Positions 1-11,278 of a stretch of DNA of 64,000 nt are shown here, piece after piece (the first letter of the stretch is position 1; every line of letters begins with the position of its first letter). This stretch comes from Strongylocentrotus purpuratus (Eukaryota; Echinodermata; Echinoidea; Camarodonta; Strongylocentrotidae): contig NW_022145555.1 in the NCBI RefSeq assembly GCF_000002235.5, positions 359,001 through 423,000 of the forward strand, in the 5' to 3' direction. The notes under the pieces were generated by a model. The model was given only the letters and a program-made list of their open reading frames with translations, was not told the DNA's origin and searched no databases. Both the position numbers and the translations under genes were made by a program.

Positions 1-150
1 AGATGAGCATCCAGAGGCCGCCTTAAGGCCCCTTGTGGGGTCAAGGGAGTGAAGCCCCCGCAAGCTCAGGGGTTTTAGGTATTTAATTACGGTTATGATG
101 AGCATATTTTGACACCTCATTTGTGATGCTGGTAGGTCATTATTCTTTTC
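1..150. repeat. Fragment of the repeat core also seen at 2505-2600
   Basis: Bases about 60-150 resemble 2520-2600 in the same orientation (shared pieces include TATTTAATTACGGT, a TTTTGA-A-CT-ATTTGTGA stretch, and CTGG-AG-TCA-TAT). The fragment is cut by the window edge. It is therefore part of the dispersed element whose arms carry the minisatellite at 2041-4200. Confidence 0.5.
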
Positions 151-1640
151 TGTAATAAACACATAGTGTAAACTGTGCATTTTCTACAATATTTACTTGT
201 ACATTTTGAGGGATAGTATACGAGGAAGGTTAGCGACCGAACGAGAGGATGTTTGCATTTTTATTAGTCAAAACTTGGCACTCTTGAGTCTCCCAGAGTC
301 TAAAAGTGTGTTGCAGTCTTTAGTCAGTGTTTGGCGTACATTTGTTTTCATTTCTTCTCATTTTTATTCAAATTTCCGGGGGGACGACCCCCCCCCCCCC
401 CGTTCCCCCGGATCGCCGCCCCTGATTATGACCATTGTGGGTACGACTAAATTACAATTTCGAAAGTTTTGAGATAAGTATTTGCAAATAAATAAATGTT
501 GGGAATATTATATATCATTGGCATCCCTGTCAAGAACTGAATGAATTTTGAAAGCCATCTAAGAATTATGGTGCGCTCATTAATCTGGCTCATATACACG
601 TCCTCTATCGATCAACCTACCTCAACCACTTAAGTTGAATAAGAAAAAAAAACCTGATAAGCCTCCATTAGGAATCGAACCTTCGTACAGTAAGCGGTAC
701 CTTACCACTAGGCCACAGAGATCACAATATGAATAAATTCATTTTGCCTTCGTAAACAGAAAACTTCTTCAAACGCGTATTTTATACATGTTTTTATCTA
801 GAGTCAGTACGAGCTTCTTGAATTAAAGTGAAGCATATACTTAAACAGTGTTTTTTTTTCTTTCAGTTATATTTTTGTCATAATTAAATTCATCACAAAT
901 TAGCCAATATTTGGAAGGATTATCAAATGTATATAAAATATCATCTGGGTCTAAATCATCAATATATTCACATTATTTATTAGTAAAGGGTTCAAAAGGT
1001 GTAGTATCATTCAATTCAATTCAACTCAATTATTCCTCAATAATTACATACATGTACAAATTGAAGTTCTGTACTTACGTTCTGATGTCCTGGTGTTTAT
1101 TTTGCACGGCCTTCAGCGCTGTTCAAATTGTCCCTTTATTTGCAGTCTAACTTTAAGTATTAGATACTTCTCGTTGCAATTGCAAAGCTGTGTACACTAT
1201 CAGACTACCTGTTTGATCTTCAGTTTATTCAAATTTGTGATGAGACAACGACTCCGTCTTATGCCACAGTCCTCTCAGGCAGGTTTCTACTGTTTCCCTG
1301 TTCGCGATTGATGAGAAAATGAAATGAGATCTCTGAATGAAAGTGATATAAACTGATCCTAAATTGTCGGGCGCGTCGTGGCTAGAGTTCGTTTTTCGCC
1401 GAGTTCGTTGACAAGCTGCTTTCAAAACTTCTGAATGAAACTGCATGGTACGTGGTATAGGGTAACCAAGAACGCTGTTGAGCAGCGACGTGCAGGGAAC
1501 GTGGGAACGACCTCCCTGGAGTATTGCACTGGTGTATCTGGAGTCAGTCCAATCATGGGCCCTAATTTAAGAAAACCACCCCCCCCCCGCAAGATCTCTC
1601 TTGGTCGCTCTGTTATGTGTGGGTGTGTGTGGTGGTGTGT
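151..1640. other. No gene seen
   Basis: No open frame here resembles a known protein and no convincing exon was found. The stretch contains a poly-C run near 390-402, a tRNA-like relic (listed separately) and short unrecognised frames of less than 95 codons that look like chance. Confidence 0.5.
661..726 (-). pseudogene. tRNA-like relic (tRNA pseudogene or SINE head)
   Basis: On the minus strand there is a good A-box-like stretch (TGGCCTAGTGGTAAGG) and, about 25 bases later, a perfect B-box (GGTTCGATTCC). The would-be acceptor stem and the outer half of the T stem do not pair, so this is not a working tRNA. It is a decayed tRNA or the head of a tRNA-derived SINE. Confidence 0.45.
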
Positions 1641-1650
1641 GTTTGTGTGT

Positions 1651-1744
1651 GTTTGTTTCTCTCTCTCTCTCTCTTTCTCTTTTCTTCTATCTCAACCAAT
1701 CTATTTCTTTCTCTCTCCCTCTCCATCACATAACCTCTCTACCC

Positions 1745-1801
<57 letters not shown>

Positions 1802-1838
1802 CCTCTCTACCCCTCTCTCTTTCTCTCTGTCTCTCCTC
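1651..1838. repeat. (CT)n microsatellite
   Basis: Nearly pure CT dinucleotide tract, interrupted by a GT-rich block at its left end (1618-1655). It gives long Ser/Leu-only open frames that are not genes. Confidence 0.9.
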
Positions 1839-2040
1839 TAATTTTCACGTAGGCAATCCATTTTCCAAAACTTCTCGTAAAGATTTTATGCTGGTTGTTT
1901 CCATCATATCATTACATGATTATACATGTTTCCTGGTTGACAACGTGTCGTGTATGCATGTAACGTGACATAGAGAATGAATCGAAGGTTTACTTAAACA
2001 TAAGCTTGAGTTCTGGTAATGATCTGGTACTCACCAGAGA

Positions 2041-2500
2041 TGATAAAAGGCAATATGACAACGGGAAAGGGGCACTTATTATTTAGGAAAAAGTGCAATT
2101 ATCCGAAGGAAAATGACATTAATTAGAAAGGATAAGGGGCACTTCTTGTACCAGAAAAGGGGCACTCACCTGAGATGAATAGGGGTACTTGTGAGAATTG
2201 AAAGGGGCACTTATCGCAAAGGAAAAGGGCACTTAATAGAAAGAAAAAGGGGGCACGTGTCAAAATAAAAAAGGCACTTATCAGAGGTGAGAATTGGCAC
2301 GTATTACAAAAGAAAAAGGCACTTGTTAAAGTAAAGTAAGCACCTCTTGAATAGGGAAAGTCATCCGTGAAGGGGCACTTAATTATCAGAGGTGGTATCA
2401 GGACCACTTATAAGAATTTGGAAAGAGACAACTATTATATATAAAAAGGGGCTCCTATCTGAAATAAAAGGGGCACTTTAGGGGTACCCGAAAATGTGTG
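2041..2500 (-). repeat. Minisatellite arm, monomer AAAGGGGCACTTAT
   Basis: About 14 degenerate monomers of roughly 25-32 bases share the core AAAGGGGCACTTAT. The array runs in the opposite orientation to the array at 2850-4200, and the two flank a 330-base core. The arm ends at GGGGTACCCGAAAA, the mirror image of the motif that opens the right arm. Confidence 0.85.
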
Positions 2501-2849
2501 GTGGCACTGTGCCCCGGCTCAGGCGGCTCTTGGTTTTAAGCATTTAATTACGGTCAAATTAGCGAATTTTGATAACTTATTTGTGAAACTGGAAGATCAC
2601 TATATATTTGTGTAGTGACGTAAATTATGGTCTGAAGCATTATTTCATTCAAATGAGACACTTACTAAAGATTAGAAAATTTAACTTTGACCTTTTATTT
2701 TTATGAGTACATTTTATAGGTGAAAAATAAATTTCTGTTTAAAATAAAATACAAGCGAGGACCAACTCATCCTTTCACATATTTCTAAAGTTTGTGGCAG
2801 ATTTATTTTTTAAAGCAATATACAGAGGCGGCACTCCCGGGGGCAGAGT
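2501..2849. repeat. Core between the two inverted minisatellite arms
   Basis: Unique-looking AT-rich core, partly shared with bases 60-150. Its right end carries a GGCGGCACTCCCGGGGGCAG motif, which recurs in altered form at 6153-6190, followed by a poly-C run. No coding potential seen. Confidence 0.5.
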
Positions 2850-4200
2850 GCCCCCCCCCCCTTTTTTCAGGTACTCCCAAAGTGCCCTTTTTAAATACGA
2901 CAACTGCCCCTTTACCTCTGTGGAAACCGCCCCTTCCCAATCTAATAAGTTCCCCTTTTCCTTGTAAAAAGTGCACCCCCATCGTTTTCATAAGATCCCC
3001 TTCACTTTCTCAAAAATGTCCCTTTTCACCTCTCAAAAATTTCTCTATCAAAATCAGATACGTGCCCATTTACTTTCGACAACTGCCCCTTTTCCTTTGT
3101 AATAAGTATCCCTATTCATTCTTATAAGTGCCCTTCATTACCTCTGGTAAGTGTCCCTTTTTAGATACGAGATCTACCGGCCCGAAACACCTGTGATAAG
3201 AGCCCCCCCCCCCCCCATTTAAATCTAACAAGTAACAGGTACGCGTTTTACTTTGACAAGTGCTCCTTTTCCTACCTTTGTAATAATTGCCCCCATCCCC
3301 TTGTAATAAGTGTTCCTTTTCTGTTTCATGAGTGCCCCTGTGCCCCTTCAGATGAGAGCCCCTTTTATTTAGAAACGTGTCCCTATTCCTTTCTAAAATG
3401 TGTCCTTTTTCATTCTGATAAGTGCCCCCTTTCCTTCTCATAAATACCCCCTTTTGCACCCCCAATAATTTCCACTATGAAAATCTGACTGGTGCCCCTT
3501 TTCCTTTAAAAATTCCCCTTTTCCTTTATAATAAGTGTCCCTTTCCATCCTGACAAGTGCCCCTTTTCATCTCTAAAGAGTGTTTCTTTTCAGGTGCGAG
3601 AACTTCCCCCTTTTCACCCTTTCCTTCTCATAAATACCCCCTTTTGCACCCTCAATAATTTCCACTATGAAAATCTGACTGGTGCCCCTTTTCCTTTATA
3701 ATAAGTGTCCCTTTCCATCCCGACAAGTGCCCCTTTTCATCTCTAAAGAGTGTTTCTTTTCAGGTGCGAGAACTTCCCCCTTTTCACCCATGATATTTAA
3801 TATGTCCTTTTTTTTTTTTTTTTTTTTTTACTTTGACTCGTGCCCCTTTTCCTTTTTTATAAGTGCCCTTTCCTAGTACTAAAAACCCCTTCCCTTGATG
3901 TTAAATGCCACTTTTCACCTCTGATAAGTGCCCCTTTTATTTTGACAAGTGCCCTTTCTCCTTTCTGATATAGAGAACCCCTTCCCTTTATATTAAATGC
4001 CACTTTTCACCTCTGATAAGTGCCCCTTTTATTTTGACAAGTGCCCTTTCCCCTTTCTAATATAGAGAACCCCTTCCCTTTATATTAAATGCCACTTTTC
4101 ACTTCTGATAGGTGCCCTTTTCAATCAACAGATGCCCCATTTCCATTCTCACAAGTGCCTTTTTTCATCTCTGTTGATTGTCCCATTTCATGTGCGAGAA
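2850..4200 (+). repeat. Minisatellite arm, monomer ATAAGTGCCCCTTTTC
   Basis: More than 40 degenerate monomers of about 25-32 bases with core AAGTGCCCCTTTTC. Higher-order structure is visible: a block of about 189 bases is repeated (starting near 3428 and near 3617), and a block of about 92 bases is repeated (near 3924 and near 4015). A T run of about 23 bases interrupts it at 3808. Frames of 60-117 codons through it are by-products. Confidence 0.85.
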
Positions 4201-5642
4201 GCTTAATCAGTATCTTGTACCACGTAAAGATAGAACAAAAAATATTGATGTCATCCCTGGTAGTGTAATCACAATCATGACGATGTAGGGGGTATATACC
4301 TATGTCTAAATATGATGTATGTTAACTTTGTAGTTTCCCAGTTTGTATGTGCCCATTTTTTGTTGGATAAGTGAGTGCCCTGTGTCCACTTCTAACTCAT
4401 GTTTTTAGCCCTTCTTTCTTCCCCTTTTCCTTTCCTTTCCTTTCATGAGCAGCAATTAGAGTGGTGGTATTAAACCAGTCATGAAATCTTGAGTTGGGTA
4501 GAGTAACTTATATCCTGGGCCAATTTCAGACACAGTTTGTTTGAAAGCTAGAAGGGTGCTAACTCATCCTCTAACATAGATTTAAATGCCGTTTGGCTCT
4601 CAAAAGACATTTAAAATCATGATGAAAACACACGTGCTGAAAGCATACTTGAGATCCTCTTTCATTACAAGGGATATACCAAATCATCAGAAGCTAGTCA
4701 TAACAGCAAGAAATGTAATATCTTTCACGACGGATGCTACAGATATTGATCTTGGCGTTATTCTATGAAAAATACCATATCAGGAAACAGAAGCTGGCTA
4801 GCTGGACCGGGGATTTGGCCTATAGGTGAGTGCCCTGTGTCCGCTTCTAACTCGTGTTTTGAGCCCTTCTTTCTTCCCTTGTCCTTTCCTTTCATTTCCT
4901 CTCCTTTTTTAAGGGCGGGGGGGGGGGGCAGGGCCGTCGGACCCCCCGTGTATCCTCCCCTGTCCCACGCCAATTCATGAACACAAATTTATTTATTTTC
5001 TTTACTTCGACAGATAAAGCGTCTTTAAAAGAAAGAAAATGAACATGAAATGACTACGTACTTTATCATTATTCTTATTACCATTATTGTTTTAAACGGA
5101 TAAGGAAATGCATGAAAAAGTTGTTTTGCAATTGATGTAAATTCAGAAATATACTTTTACATTGTAATTTTGTATTTTGAATTTAGTATTTTGTACTTTT
5201 AGTGGTATTTTTGGTATTGTTCTTTTTCTTTAAATGTATATCATTGTTGTTCAGCAATTTAATTAAGAATTATACTTTTGTATTGTATTTTGATTTTTCT
5301 GAATGTGATGTATGATGTGAATTGCCTGGTTTTGATTATACTGTACTGCTTCAGGTATTGGGAACATTAAACACCTTATACAAAAAATTGAAATAAAACT
5401 GACCATCGGTGTTGAAGCTCGGTTCAGCAGCTTTTCAACACTCTCAACATCAACACCAACACCGAACACCGTACCCGAACTCACCCAATGTGACTGTATT
5501 AGTTGTCTGGTGGCCAGTTGTTCTAGGGAGTGGTTGTCCGAGGAATCCGTTTGTCCAGTGGATAATTGTCCGGTACAGGTGGTCCTGAGTGTATTTTCCC
5601 AATAATTATATACATGTACCTCGTTCAGCAGTCAAACACTTT
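4201..5642. other. No gene; one local direct duplication
   Basis: The block at 4369-4446 (starts GTGAGTGCCCTGTGTCC) is repeated at 4826-4903 with about 90% identity, 457 bases apart. A G run sits at 4917-4929. Nothing else was recognised. Confidence 0.5.
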
Positions 5643-5821
5643 GGCCCGAATTCACAAAGGAGGTTTGTCGACAAACATTGGTTTTCGTACGTCATATGAC
5701 GCGTTTTACGCGTTTTTTACAAACCTGGTTTGTAAAGAACAAAAGGAGGTTTGGCGAAACAAAAGGAGGTTTGAGCTCAAACCTTGGTCTGAGCTCAAAC
5801 CTTGCTTTGTGAATTCGGGCC
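5643..5821. mobile_element. MITE with GGCCCGAATTCACAAAG terminal inverted repeats
   Basis: The 179-base element begins GGCCCGAATTCACAAAG and ends CTTTGTGAATTCGGGCC, a perfect 17-base terminal inverted repeat. The interior repeats AGGTTTG/CAAACCT several times. A shorter relative that is almost only the two ends lies at 43301-43354. No coding capacity. Confidence 0.75.
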
Positions 5822-6149
5822 TTTTAGTATGTGTCCTATCGTAGAGGATGACATTCATTTTAAACAATGTTTCTGATTAAATATCTCCCAACCTGATATA
5901 TGAGTGGTTGCATTTCTTCCTTTTTTCATTACGATTTATAATGTTTTAAATTATTTTTTGGAAGATCACTCGGCATATTTATCATGATCTCATAATCGTT
6001 TTCACTGGCTTACTGATAGGGGGTTTGGGGGCAGTTGACCCCCCAAATAAACTTTAAACGTGTTTTTTTTTCTAATTTGATACCAGTGATCTACAAATGT
6101 TGCTGAAATGACATGATTTTCCGGTTTTTTTCTCTCATTTTTGCCCATT

Positions 6150-6235
6150 ATGCCAGAGGTGGCTCTCCCGGTGGGGGAGGGGCACTATGCCCCCTCAAAT
6201 TTTCAGGTACCCCAAAATCCCCCCCCCCCTCAACC
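6150..6235 (+). repeat. End motif of the minisatellite-bearing element
   Basis: Carries GGTGGCTCTCCCGGTGGGG, then CACTATGCCCCCTCAAATTT and CAGGTACCCC. This is the same order of motifs as at 2823-2880, before the right minisatellite arm, but without the array behind it. It is probably a solo end of the same family. Confidence 0.5.
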
Positions 6236-6455
6236 CGGCAAAGTTCAACAAAGAACACAAATATTAATGGACTTAAATGTCTGAGAGGAGAATTATGCAA
6301 GGTAAAACGGTTTTCAATGTGTGATTAATACGTGAGGGATATCATAAAAGAGATAGAATAGAATATATTCGTTTCGTCTGTATTACATTTCTTTTGTTCA
6401 TTCTATGTTTATAATATTATTTTATATATTGTATTATTCTAGTTGTAAACTGAGC

Positions 6456-7310
6456 CGTTCACACTGCAAAAATCAGAGTGTTAAAATTAACACCAAGGGT
6501 GTTCAATTTAACACTTTCTTGGTATCTATATCGGACAACTCCTCTGGTGTTACTTATTAAAACACCATTTTCTGGAATTAGGTTATTTCAATTCCACTTT
6601 TGGTGTTAATATTTGACAACTCCTACTGGTGTAGATTAACAACAATATCTGGAATCATAACAAATTTAATTCCACTTTTGGTGTTTGTATTCTTGTTGAT
6701 CCAATGGTCCTACATTCCATATTTCCTATTATCGACCATTATCGACCAGGGTAGAAGAACCAGTGGTAAACTGATAATTCATAATCGATGTTGGCAACTG
6801 TCCACCAATAGGTATACTCTAATCTCCATTGCATTAACTCCATCACATAGATCAGTTGAAGTAATTTCAAGATTAACATTTAAATGATACAGGCTGGTAC
6901 ACGAATACATAATAAATATGCATGTTGTTTCTTGGTTGGTAATCTTATAATCAATATATCTATTACTAAAACGTTAAGGTAATTGTAACAAGATCGGACA
7001 AATAATCTATTGGTCAATAATTGCCAAAGGAAAATACAAATCACAAAATTGATGTGCATTGTCATAATTTGCTTAACAAATCATGATAAATGTATTCTTC
7101 TTTGAACACGTGTGAAGTAATCATTAAGTAAAAACTTATTCGACCAATCAACCACCTTAAAATAATCGCGTGATGATACTTTCAACACCGAGCATAAAAC
7201 AACACCATGTTACTTAACAGCAAGTAATTATTAATGCATGCTTAAATCTGACCGGTGTTAAAAATAACACCAATGGTGTCAAAAAAATTCAATACCATAC
7301 TGGTGTTAGA
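6456..7310. mobile_element. TIR element with TGTTAAAATTAACACC ends
   Basis: The left end carries GTGTTAAAATTAACACC and repeated TTGGTGTT/AACACC blocks; the right end (7252-7310) carries GGTGTTAAAAATAACACC and a second GGTGTTAG. This self-complementary end structure fits a non-autonomous DNA element of about 850 bases. The interior has no recognised frame. Confidence 0.55.
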
Positions 7311-7974
7311 AATTCTTCATAGGTTGCTCGACTCCTCTGAGCATATGGATGACCACTTCGCTACTGGTCCGTTCTTATAGAACAACAAATAAATAAATAA
7401 AAGCATAAAATACCATGGTAACAGCTTCACAATGTCTACATACTGTGAGCCATGGGAATGGTTGTTATCACAAACATCTTCTAGACAAATTTCCTGACCT
7501 TTAACCTTATAGTAAAAATATGAAGAGAAAGGTGTTTTTACAAATTTCAAAAGACTACTTCTGTGAACTTACTTTAGGAAAAAGTAAAGGCTTTGCGAGT
7601 TGAAATGAGTTGTTAATGTGAACCTCTTATCAATACCAAATTACTTTAAGGCGTATAATACGTAGCTGGCTGACTGGCTGGGAAGGGGCCTTTGCTTTTA
7701 CTTGATTTTTTTCCCAGCATCATTCGATAATGGTGTTCTCTTCGCTCAAATATTGACATGTTATCGCCATTATATACAGCTCAGCCATTTACGCTACCAT
7801 GTATTTTGTTGCAGCACATTTCCAATCTTATCACTCTAAATTAGTTTTCCATTTATTTCATTTTCTTTCCTTTTCCTTTCTTTTCCTCATTTATTAACGT
7901 CAGTCTTCCGTTGTTATATTTAAATCGTACCATTCTACAAGGCGGATCCTATATACGGATAGCACTAGTTTTTT
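7311..7974. other. No gene seen
   Basis: AT-rich sequence. The minus-strand frame at 7317-7550 (77 codons) resembles nothing known to me. No RNA gene seen. Confidence 0.4.
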
Positions 7975-8220
7975 TTTCTCCGAAGGTTCGTAATTCCAAA
8001 ACACAAATATCAAATACCAGAGGGTTCATAATTCCGAAAGTGACATAGAACCTTGTATCGTATTCGTGAATTACGAACCTTCGTAAGCATGCACCCTATT
8101 TTACTTTCGGAATTATGAACCTTCGGATACGAACCTCCAAATTAACGAAACGAATGTTCCGATTTCATTTTCAGAAAAACAAACCTTCGGATTTATGAAC
8201 CTTCGGAACGACGACGAGTA
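7975..8220. repeat. GAAGGTTCGTAATTCCGAAA repeat, copy 1
   Basis: Repeated short units reading either GAAGGTTCGTAATTCC or its complement GGAATTATGAACCTTCGG. The same family occurs at 12345-12640 and 15625-15770. The unit is partly self-complementary. Confidence 0.7.
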
Positions 8221-8502
8221 TTTAAACGAATCTTTGGACTTGATTTTGATTTGATTTTATTTCTGCATTTTTTCCAAATACAATATAACTGAATAACAAA
8301 GTACATATAAATGTAAAGTATAATACAACATATACAAACAATAATTTCTTCATGTCAAAATGTTTTTTTGCTTGATATTTCCATAACATATTATCATAAA
8401 TTAAAGTATTATCCGAACTATTCTGTTGGAAAAGTGCAGGAGACCGCAATCATTAGCGAAGCTTGACAAGGATGGCGGCCTCAAAAAAAAAAAAAATCTT
8501 AA

Positions 8503-9012
8503 AGGTATTACAAAGTTTTGGGAAATTTTGAAAAATGGGTGGATAGTGATTCTTTACAATTTTGATATATTTGGATGCCCCTGTACATGTATTAAAAACA
8601 CTAGAATCTTTAGCCCCTACAACACTTCTGCTTTTGAGAAAAATTGAATATAAAGATTTACCGGTGCTCCCGGTAAATTTTGATAAATTTCAAATAGCTC
8701 CTAAGGCCGTACAATGGTAGCTGCCACCATGAAAATCTCAGAATATGTAGTTGAGGTATACAATTTCCGAAAGGGGATAGCTAATCGGTCGATTTTAGTC
8801 AAGAAACATTGTTTTATAGTTAAATTAATAACTTGACCTTGAGAGGGAGCTATACAACATAAAGTGTTTATTATTTACAATTTCATAACTTTAGAGTCGA
8901 TTTCGACAGCGACAAAATTCAATGAATATTGTAGGATCGCATATGCTTCCAATATGTTCATTTGAACCAAATTCACGACCCCATACCAAAACTTTGCATT
9001 ACCTAAAACTTA
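8503..9012. mobile_element. TIR element with AGGTATTACAAAGTTTTGG ends, copy 1
   Basis: The left end reads AAGGTATTACAAAGTTTTGG and the right end reads CCAAAACTTTGCATTACCT, its near complement. Related copies, both opposite in orientation to this one, are at 53383-53845 and 61905-62315. Length is about 500 bases with no frame of note: a non-autonomous DNA transposon. Confidence 0.75.
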
Positions 9013-11278
9013 AAATGAACCTTTGGAGAAAATATATATATATATATATACACAGGCCTATGCTTCCTAGGATATATGCCTTCTTACTTGTGTAGATTCA
9101 ATAAACTATTCGATACAATTCAATTCAATAAGGTTTATTTGAACATGTTTCGCAGTACGAAGACTGAATTATACAGGTTTTTACAAAGATTAAAATACGT
9201 TATGAGTGCAAATTGCAGTTGTGAATTAAAAATATTGAATTAAAAACCAAATTACATAAAATTATTTACATTGATAAAATTAAAGGTAATGAATGTCGGG
9301 TATTCATATTTAAAAAAAACAATTTTGAAGCATTTTTTTAAAGCATTTTTTAAAGCATTTTGTATTGTATTCATTCAGTACATTCAGTATACATTCAGTA
9401 AATGGGGAGGAAACACACGATATAGCCTATCGCAATAAATGCGATCATTGCCGGAGCTCAACAAATAGCCTAGTCTGCCTATTAGGCGCATAGCATTACG
9501 TATGAATACATGTATTACCTGACAATGTTGTTATTATAAAAAAAGTAAGAAATTGACGAAAATAGTGTAATTCTATACTGAATTCAATTGAATGAATTTC
9601 CACCGTATTCCAATTTATTTGCACACAACAAAGATTGATATTAATAAATAAAAATTCAACGTTCTTGTCACTAATCATTACTGTAAAACGCAATATATAC
9701 ACGCTAATACTCAATAATTAAGGAGTGATAACATTTTCAAAATAAAAATTTTAGATTTACAAAATGAAGGTTAAAAATGTTGTAGATTTGCCATTTTTAA
9801 ATTCAAACAATTTTATTTCTACAACATATTGCTCCGGTTGTCTCATTTTCGCTCGCTGGACCATTGCCAGCACAAATGTAGCTAGTTCGACGGCACTACC
9901 AAACTAGAATGTTCCACTATGTTGCAGGGTGTGTATGCCATTGGGTGAACCGGGTGTGCGGAAATGGTGTGTTGGGGAAGGGAAGTGAAGGTGTTTGTGG
10001 GTGTGTGTGGTAATTGTATGTGTGTCAACACTTAAAGACTAATAACAAGACTAACGAGTAAACTGTCTACATCACAGTCCACAGATACATGTGACCTGAA
10101 CGTATGTAGCAGACGGCAATCGGCGGATCAGATGACACTTGATAGTGATTTTGTATGTGAGATTGCTTTGCTAAATAGAAAATACAACAATCTTTTCCAT
10201 GTCTTTAAACTATCATTGATATCTGATAATTAAACAGTTAGTAAAATAAACCTATCAAACTAATAATACAATGAAATACTTGACTTAATGTAGGGGAGTT
10301 TGATGTGGTGCACAATTGCACCCCTCTGTAAATAATCGAATAGTCCATGGCGTTCATGAATATTCATGTTTTTGCTTACCTCGGCAAAATGCTTGCCTAT
10401 ACAAAATGGAAAAAATACGGTGGGGGTTGGCTGAAGTGGACCAGTCAGAAATGATCTAGGATAATTCATGCTTGTTATCCTTCATGTGCTTGACCTATAA
10501 CCTTACATTCGCGTGGAAAATTGCGTCTAAAGTTCGACTTGTTGCACATGTGTTATATATATAGGCAATGGCGAGCTGGCGACCTATTTTGACCAAATTA
10601 CGGTGGGTAAACTTTCAAAAGACAATGGGACATGAGGGTTCCAATGAAAGAGCTGGTGTCAACGTACGTCGGGTGGATGTGCTTTTCGTTTAAACAAAAA
10701 ATGAATTTATATCGATTTCGTTGGTAAAAGTCCACAGGCTAACATGTTAGGCTGCTGGACTCTGACGATAGGGGGCGTTGTCCAATGAGACTATTCGGAG
10801 CTATATGCTCAATACAAACATGCAAATTTCAAAAAAGCAACCAGGAAAAGACCAATTTTCTATACTAGATCGCCATTTTTATGCAGACAAATGGGCAACT
10901 CTGTCATGAGGCTGTGGGGGTCATAGGCTCTCTATTCAGCAGCCGTGATGTCCGATTTTGATATCCTATAATATCCTAAATATCCTAAATATCATATTTT
11001 TCCACACGAACCTGATTTGTGCATTTGGCCCAACATGGTTCTTCCGAGTAAGCCTTTCGACCTATAAACACTAAAAAGGGATATTGTGGATACTTTTTGT
11101 ATTCAGAGTTATTCATTCTATATAAAAAGTTGCCAATTGTTCTCAATAAGATAGCAGATCTACATTTCATTAAACATTCATAACAATTTTTAGCTGATGT
11201 CTGGTTTTCCTCAAACAATTTTTTGATCAGTTTCTCAATTTTGTTTAAAGCAACCGATTAGGTTATGGCTGGAAATTG
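9013..11278. other. Intergenic; one unassigned frame
   Basis: Contains a (TA)n tract at 9032-9050, GT-rich sequence at 9930-10025 and nothing I can assign to a gene. On the minus strand from about 11254 to 10985 an open frame of about 90 codons, rich in Lys, Asn and Cys (contains KNCYECLMKCRSAILL), lies just downstream of the EGF/YWTD gene. It could be transposon debris, UTR or a small unknown gene. Confidence 0.4.

Noticed and set aside
661..726. tRNA gene on the minus strand
   Set aside because: A- and B-boxes are good, but acceptor and T stems do not pair, so it was kept only as a relic.
2123..3876. Cys/Pro-rich repeat protein (KCPF-like units)
   Set aside because: The frames come from the degenerate minisatellite, change frame constantly and occur on both strands.
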